NCBI GenBank assembly: GCA_947579665.1
Contig: OX388344.1
Span: 9,976,346-10,040,345, forward strand
Source of the DNA: Sympetrum striolatum
Lineage: Eukaryota; Arthropoda; Insecta; Odonata; Libellulidae
Direction of reading: 5' to 3'
Length of the DNA: 64,000 bases
Numbering within the stretch: the stretch's first letter is position 1; each line of letters starts with the position of its first letter. Shown here piece by piece: positions 41,101-47,100 of this stretch. The notes below the pieces were generated by a model that did no database searches, was not told the DNA's origin, and saw only the letters and a program-made list of their open reading frames with translations. Both the position numbers and the translations under genes were made by a program.

Positions 41101-44100
41101 GAATATGGTTTTGGTGTCTGTTTTGTCTTATTTTATGGCATGAGTAGTAATAGTATTAACTGTTTGTTTCAACAATAAGTAGTCATAAATTATATATATA
41201 TATATAGATCAGTAATGTGAGCTCTCAATTCTTTATATTAAATTTTGTTCCTCATTTTAAAATTCAGAACATAGGAAAGAAAATTCGGAATTTCAGCTCA
41301 TAGTATGTAAAAACAATTGTGTACTTGAATGTAACTTTATTTTTCACTTTTTCCCTCATTCATTTTAGAGCCTCTAAGCCCTTTTTAGTTAAGATAAGAT
41401 TTTTCCCTGAGAGTTTTTTTACCATTCAGTGCACATTTAGGTGCATTCAAACTGATTTTTCAGCCTCCTGTATTTGTCGAGGAATTTCAAATCCTTTAGA
41501 TTTAGTTTGCACATCCTTCTTAGGATATTACACACTCTAAGTGGTGGTTAATTATTTGATTAAATCAAAAATATTTTGTAATTCTTATACTTCCTTCTGT
41601 CTTGTTGCTTCTTTGTAATTCACTGTCATAGCTGTTTCTATACTTGTAGTTGTTTTGTAGGAAATTTAAAAGTAATGGAGAATAATTGTTGTGAAAGTTA
41701 AAAGTGTCACAGTTTTCTGTTTTGGACAAATTTTGCCCGTCTCTTTTTTTTAGGTATCTAAATGTCTTATGACTGTTTAATTTTTATTTTATTTGTATTT
41801 CCTTTGCTAGATTCACCTAAATTGCTGAAACTTCACCAACAATTCCTGGTGCTGCTGAAGAAATTCCAAATTGAAGTGTTAAGCTTTGCTGAGACAGAGC
41901 CCACTCTCATTAGTTCTTTGAGATACAAGTGTAGAATAGTAGAAGCTGATTCTGCTGGTGAGCTATATCTGCTGGTATATTTAATTAACTTAGTTTTCAG
42001 AAGTCATCTGAAATTTATATATATTTGTTCAAGTCATAACATAAACTCGAAGAGACTGCAAATTTGATACTTTTTGAATTTGTGTAAATGAATTATACAT
42101 GCTGAATCTGAACTTCTTTTCCCTGAACTGTGATCAGTTGTGTTTATAAGTTCTTAGGAACTTCTACCATCACATGTATGATGAGTATGCTAAAGTTAAA
42201 TGTTTATGACATTGCTCCTAAATTAACCCTTAAAGGACTGACGTTCCCATATGGGAACGGACTGCAGCTGGGTTCTCTAGGTAGCTAAACAATATCTTGA
42301 GTGTCATAAAATGGTCAGTAAACGCTATTTTGTGAGCTAAGAGGGTCCAAAGCTTAGTTTCATTTGAGTTTTGGTGCATTTAAGTCAAGGGAAATATTTC
42401 TTGTGATTTTTCGAAAAACCGGAAAATTTTGAGATGGATCCTTCTGGCAACTAATTTTTATAAGTTTTACTGTTTTTAATTTAAAGTAGTCTTTTGCTTG
42501 TATATCTTTAGTATAATGTTCTAATCATCGAAAGAAATTAAATAGAGCAGAGTTTTAGGTTATTTGTTGTTGTTATAACGTTGTTTATTGCTGCGTTCCC
42601 ATATGGGCACGTCAGGCCTTCCCACTACTACGCGATTTCCTTGCCGATGGCTGTCAAGGAAAGCTATATATAGTATATAAAAGAATATTTTGCGACATAA
42701 TACATTATTTTTGGTGCAATTAAGTTAAGAATTATTTTAGTTTTAAGTTGTGACAAGAAGACTATGGCAATTATTATGCATATTTATGAACTAAATCTCG
42801 GAAAACCTAAATTTATATAGTAGAAGCGGCAACAACATATATTAGCAAATGATTATTGTACTAGATATACAAATCCTTTCAAATTTTATTAGCTTCACAG
42901 GAAAATGATATCATTAGAGGTGTTATAGTTTCTATTCAGGAAAAACGTAAGTTTTCATGAGTCGACTTCACTGAAGGAGGCTCTCCGAATCCTTGACGAG
43001 GATGAAGAGAGTGAGGTAGATGTTACCGATTTCTTCATTTCTCCAACAGAAGAAAATGAGCGAACTGATGAAGCATTGGCTGATGAAGATGAGAAAATAT
43101 TGGTTGACAATTTTACTGGCAAGCAAATGAGGGCACACGCCGAAATTCGGTTGGCAACCAACGAAAGTATCGGTGCTGGAGAAAACGATGGGGAAAAAAA
43201 TCTGTGCGTAGAAAATTAATAAAGGGCAGCATTGAGCGTACGGGAAGTTTTTCTGAAGCAGATTACATTTCATACTCTAAACTTAGCTGCATCTAATTGC
43301 TAGAGCTCTTCATCGATGACGAGCTCGTCGCATTCATAGTGGAACAAAGTGAGAATTACGCCCGATTTTTTAATTGCCCCAGTCCACAAATTACAGCAGA
43401 GGAGATGCGAGCCGTCATTGGCATTTTTATTGTATCCGGGTACAACATTCTCCTGGAAAAAAATATTACTGGGACGCGAAAAAGGATGTACATATTGAAT
43501 TGGTTAGTAGAGCGATGAGGAGGGACTGATTCATCCAAATAATGAAATTTTTACACTTAGCGGATAATACTAAGTTAGACAGTCAAGCGATGGGTTCTAA
43601 AAGTCTGGCGTACGATGAAAATAATTACACAGAGATGTTTGCAGCATTTGGTGCCTTCCCAGTTCTTAGATTGTGAAGAAGAGATGATAAGATACTACGG
43701 AAGACACAGCTGCAAGCGATGTAGTAGAGGTAAATCGATAAGATTCGGTTATTATAATTTGAAGTAGTATGTGAAATAATATAATAGCATTAATTTATTT
43801 AGCTCGATATATAATTTATATAAAAGAATTTATGGCCACATTTGAAAGGATGTGGCTACAATGGAACTGGGCGAATCAGAAAGAACCGGATTCCGAAAGA
43901 TTGTCCGCTACCACCAAAAAATGATCTAAAAAAGGAGGAGAGTGGAAAGAGCATCACAGCTATTTCTACATGTGAAGGAATAGGAATCACTAAATGGCTG
44001 GACAATTTAGTAATTGTGGCAGCTTCAACAGAGTATGGAGTTACGCCGTTGATGGAAGCTAAAAGGTTTTATAGGAAACAAAAGAAAATAATTCAGCTTC

Positions 44101-47100
44101 CATAACCCTACTTCATATCCCAGTATAATAAGCATATGGGTGGAACTGACCAAATTCATGTAAATTCACTGCATATTGGTAAGATATGATTTATATAAAT
44201 TATTTGCAACTCAGACAATCGAATAATAATAATAATAATAAAAGGAAATCCTCAGATCCAAGGACAAAATTAGAGTTCAGACGGAAGATTGCTCAGGTGT
44301 ACTTTACTCGGTACAAGACGGAATAAAAACCACCCGGTGGACGACTCAGCAAGGCTTCCACGTCGAAAACTGGCTCCACGCAAGAGCTGTGGTATGATCA
44401 ATTAATCGGTGTAATTGGTGACATACCGCAGAACAAGGGAAAACGCTGCGCATATGAAGAGTGCGAGAGTCGTGGGAGAACAATGCGTAATGAGTGCGAT
44501 GTTGGGCTCTGTGTTAAATGTTTTATAAGGTACTTAACGAAATAATTATAAAACAAATACTTATATCTTCCAAGAAAAACCATTTAATACAATATTTGTT
44601 TTAAATAAATATGATTTTTTTCAATAAAATGCATTTTTTAAATTTCATCATGGCGCGCGTAATAGTAGTAGTGGGAAGGACTGACGTGCCCATATGGGAA
44701 CGGGCATTTGCAACGAACCTATTATTGTTAACTTTTTTTAAACAATTTTCTGTTGTTAATTTAGGTCATCTGAATACCAATATACTAAAATTAGGGTAAT
44801 TTTTAAGAAAAAATAATTCTCGTCCTTGGAGGGTTAATTTGTTATAAATGCATTAAAATCTTGGACTTTTGGCATAGATATTCCCAATAAATTAATTCAA
44901 AGGCCTTTCATGTTGGAAAGCATTGTTTCATTATACATCATAGAAATTCAGATCATTTTTTCCATCATGTTCATCTCTAAACTTCATTTTGCTTTAATTT
45001 TTTATCATTTGTGTAGTATAGTAGGTTGAAAAATACTGAGTTTGAAATGCTTTTAAGGGAAGCAGATTTTATGGGCATCATGTTGAACTAGATTGACAAC
45101 TTTATTTTTGTCTTTACTTGCAGATCCTGGGATAGGAGAGTTTTTTGAGATTCCTTCGGATCATTTGAACATTTGTAAACCATCAAATAGGTAATTGTAT
45201 TTTCTCATTTCATAAATTGTATTGGTTAATATGTCATTAGGTTTTATAGTTACTTTGCACATGTCACTTTAAGTAATATAGGATAGATTTTGCCAATTAT
45301 TTTTATTTTCCAACATGTTGCATCTTAAATGCAGACACTTTCCGACTTATGAACACATTACGGTCGGCACTTCTGGTTGTAAGTTGGGTTTATGATATGA
45401 GTTATAGCAGGGGTACCCTGGGCAGGGGCAACCAGGTGCCCGAACGACCTCGTACAGTGCCAGCCAAGCTTCGATAAAAAAAATTTTTTATTTGCTACAA
45501 CATTATTTCTTGGGCTTGCACTATCGGGGATAGAGAGGAGGTTTGGCAGGGAAAGGGTCAGAAACTTGGTTGTCCTGGTCTTGGGTTTCATGAACATTTT
45601 ACCCCTCTTATCGCACAGATTAACAAGACGCGTATCTATGTCATATTTAGTTCATTATGTGAATGCGAAGATTCAGATCGGCTCAGCTTATCATGTATCA
45701 AACTCCTCGTAATCAAGGACTGCTGCTTTTCGGAACGCAGTGGTGCACATGCAGCGAAAACCTTTATACCGGATGTATTCCCCGTTATCAAATTTTCTTC
45801 AGAGATAAAGACTTTCTCACATGAGAGGCTCTCACATACGAAATGTGAGGTTGTGATGAAATTATATATGTTGTAATATTTTGGATCTTATTTACCATGG
45901 AACTTTTTTTTTTTTCAAATGATTTACGGTTAACTAGTAAAGTGATAATATTGCCAAGGAATGGCCATAATATCACCCTGGATGGAAATGTTATGTGGTG
46001 CCCGTTTCACTTTAAGAAGCGCCCTTGGGTGCCTGGGCACCATAAAAGGTTGAGTATAGCATAACTCACCCTCCATGAAGTTATATTTCCAGCACTACGC
46101 CAAAGAATTAATGCCCTTTGTTTTCATTAAATTTTGTTTGTATTGAAACACCTCATACTTGTATTTTTTTATGAGTTTATCTATATATTTTAACGTCTTT
46201 CTTTAAAAATTTACAGCTGAACACTAAACCTTCAAAATAATAAGAATAGGAGTGATTTAGCGCAGGAAATATTTTTTTTTAATGTTAGGAAATGAAAGGG
46301 TTGATTACGAAGGCTGAAGCAGACATTGATTTATTCATACTGCTACCTTCTATCAATGAAAACTTGCCCCTAAATCCCATTTAGTATGAGATCGTTGAAT
46401 GTTGTTGATGTCTATGTTTGTGTATCAATATCTAATAGTTATTTATATCTCAAAAATTGCCATTGAAAACAAACTAAAACATGTAGTAGTGAATGATATA
46501 TGAAGTAAATAAGAGTCTGAAAAATATGAACATATGTCAAACATTTATATGGTACATTTAAATTGTGAACAGCACACAATGCAGGCTTCCTCAGACTCGC
46601 TTCTCCAACGCACAAACCAAATGTTTTGGCCCCAGACGTAAGGCTTATCTAATCTACTTGATTAATTCAAATAAAGTCGAAAATATTTCAAAGAATTTTT
46701 TTTTTAATTCAGCTGAGCAGATTTAAAAATACTTAGAGATCGACAGCGTTGTAGGAATCTGCCGAGGGTACCCAATGCATAGTTCCACTCAGGGAAGAAA
46801 TTGCCATTAGAAAAAAGCATAATTGCAATTAGAAAAAATATTAATTTTAAGAATATGTAATCATCCAAATTATTTCAACAAAGATGCTATTAAAATAAAT
46901 TTATTATCAAAAAGGCTATGGCAGGGTTTCCAAAACTGCGCTGTGGTGCCCTTGAGCGTACTTTATGATGCCCTGGAGTAGCATGAAGTACCAGGTTAAA
47001 ATACAATTATTGTGATAGGGTACCGTGAAAACCTGTGCGTCTTAAACTGAAAAGGTATGGGAACCCCTTAGTTATGGAACAGTTATAAATATATGTATAC

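Larger units (their letters stand above)
42227..44833 (+). mobile_element. piggyBac element 3, both ends and TTAA duplication
   Basis: Flanked by TTAA at 42223-42226 and 44834-44837. The inner ends are CCCTTAAAGGACTGACG and, inverted, CCCTCCAAGGACGAGAA. Subterminal palindromes: CGTTCCCATATGGGAACG (42242-42259). A 38-bp inverted pair with one mismatch (42594-42631 and 44665-44702) is centred on CCCATATGGG. The internal transposase is decayed. Inserted in SERAC1 intron 12, sense orientation. Confidence 0.9.

Noticed and set aside
41189..41206. TA dinucleotide runs (also near 27280, 56280, 63945)
   Set aside because: Ordinary microsatellites in A+T-rich DNA.
42955..43273. Ser-rich and hydrophobic minus-strand ORFs
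   Set aside because: Antisense to the piggyBac element 3 N-terminal module.
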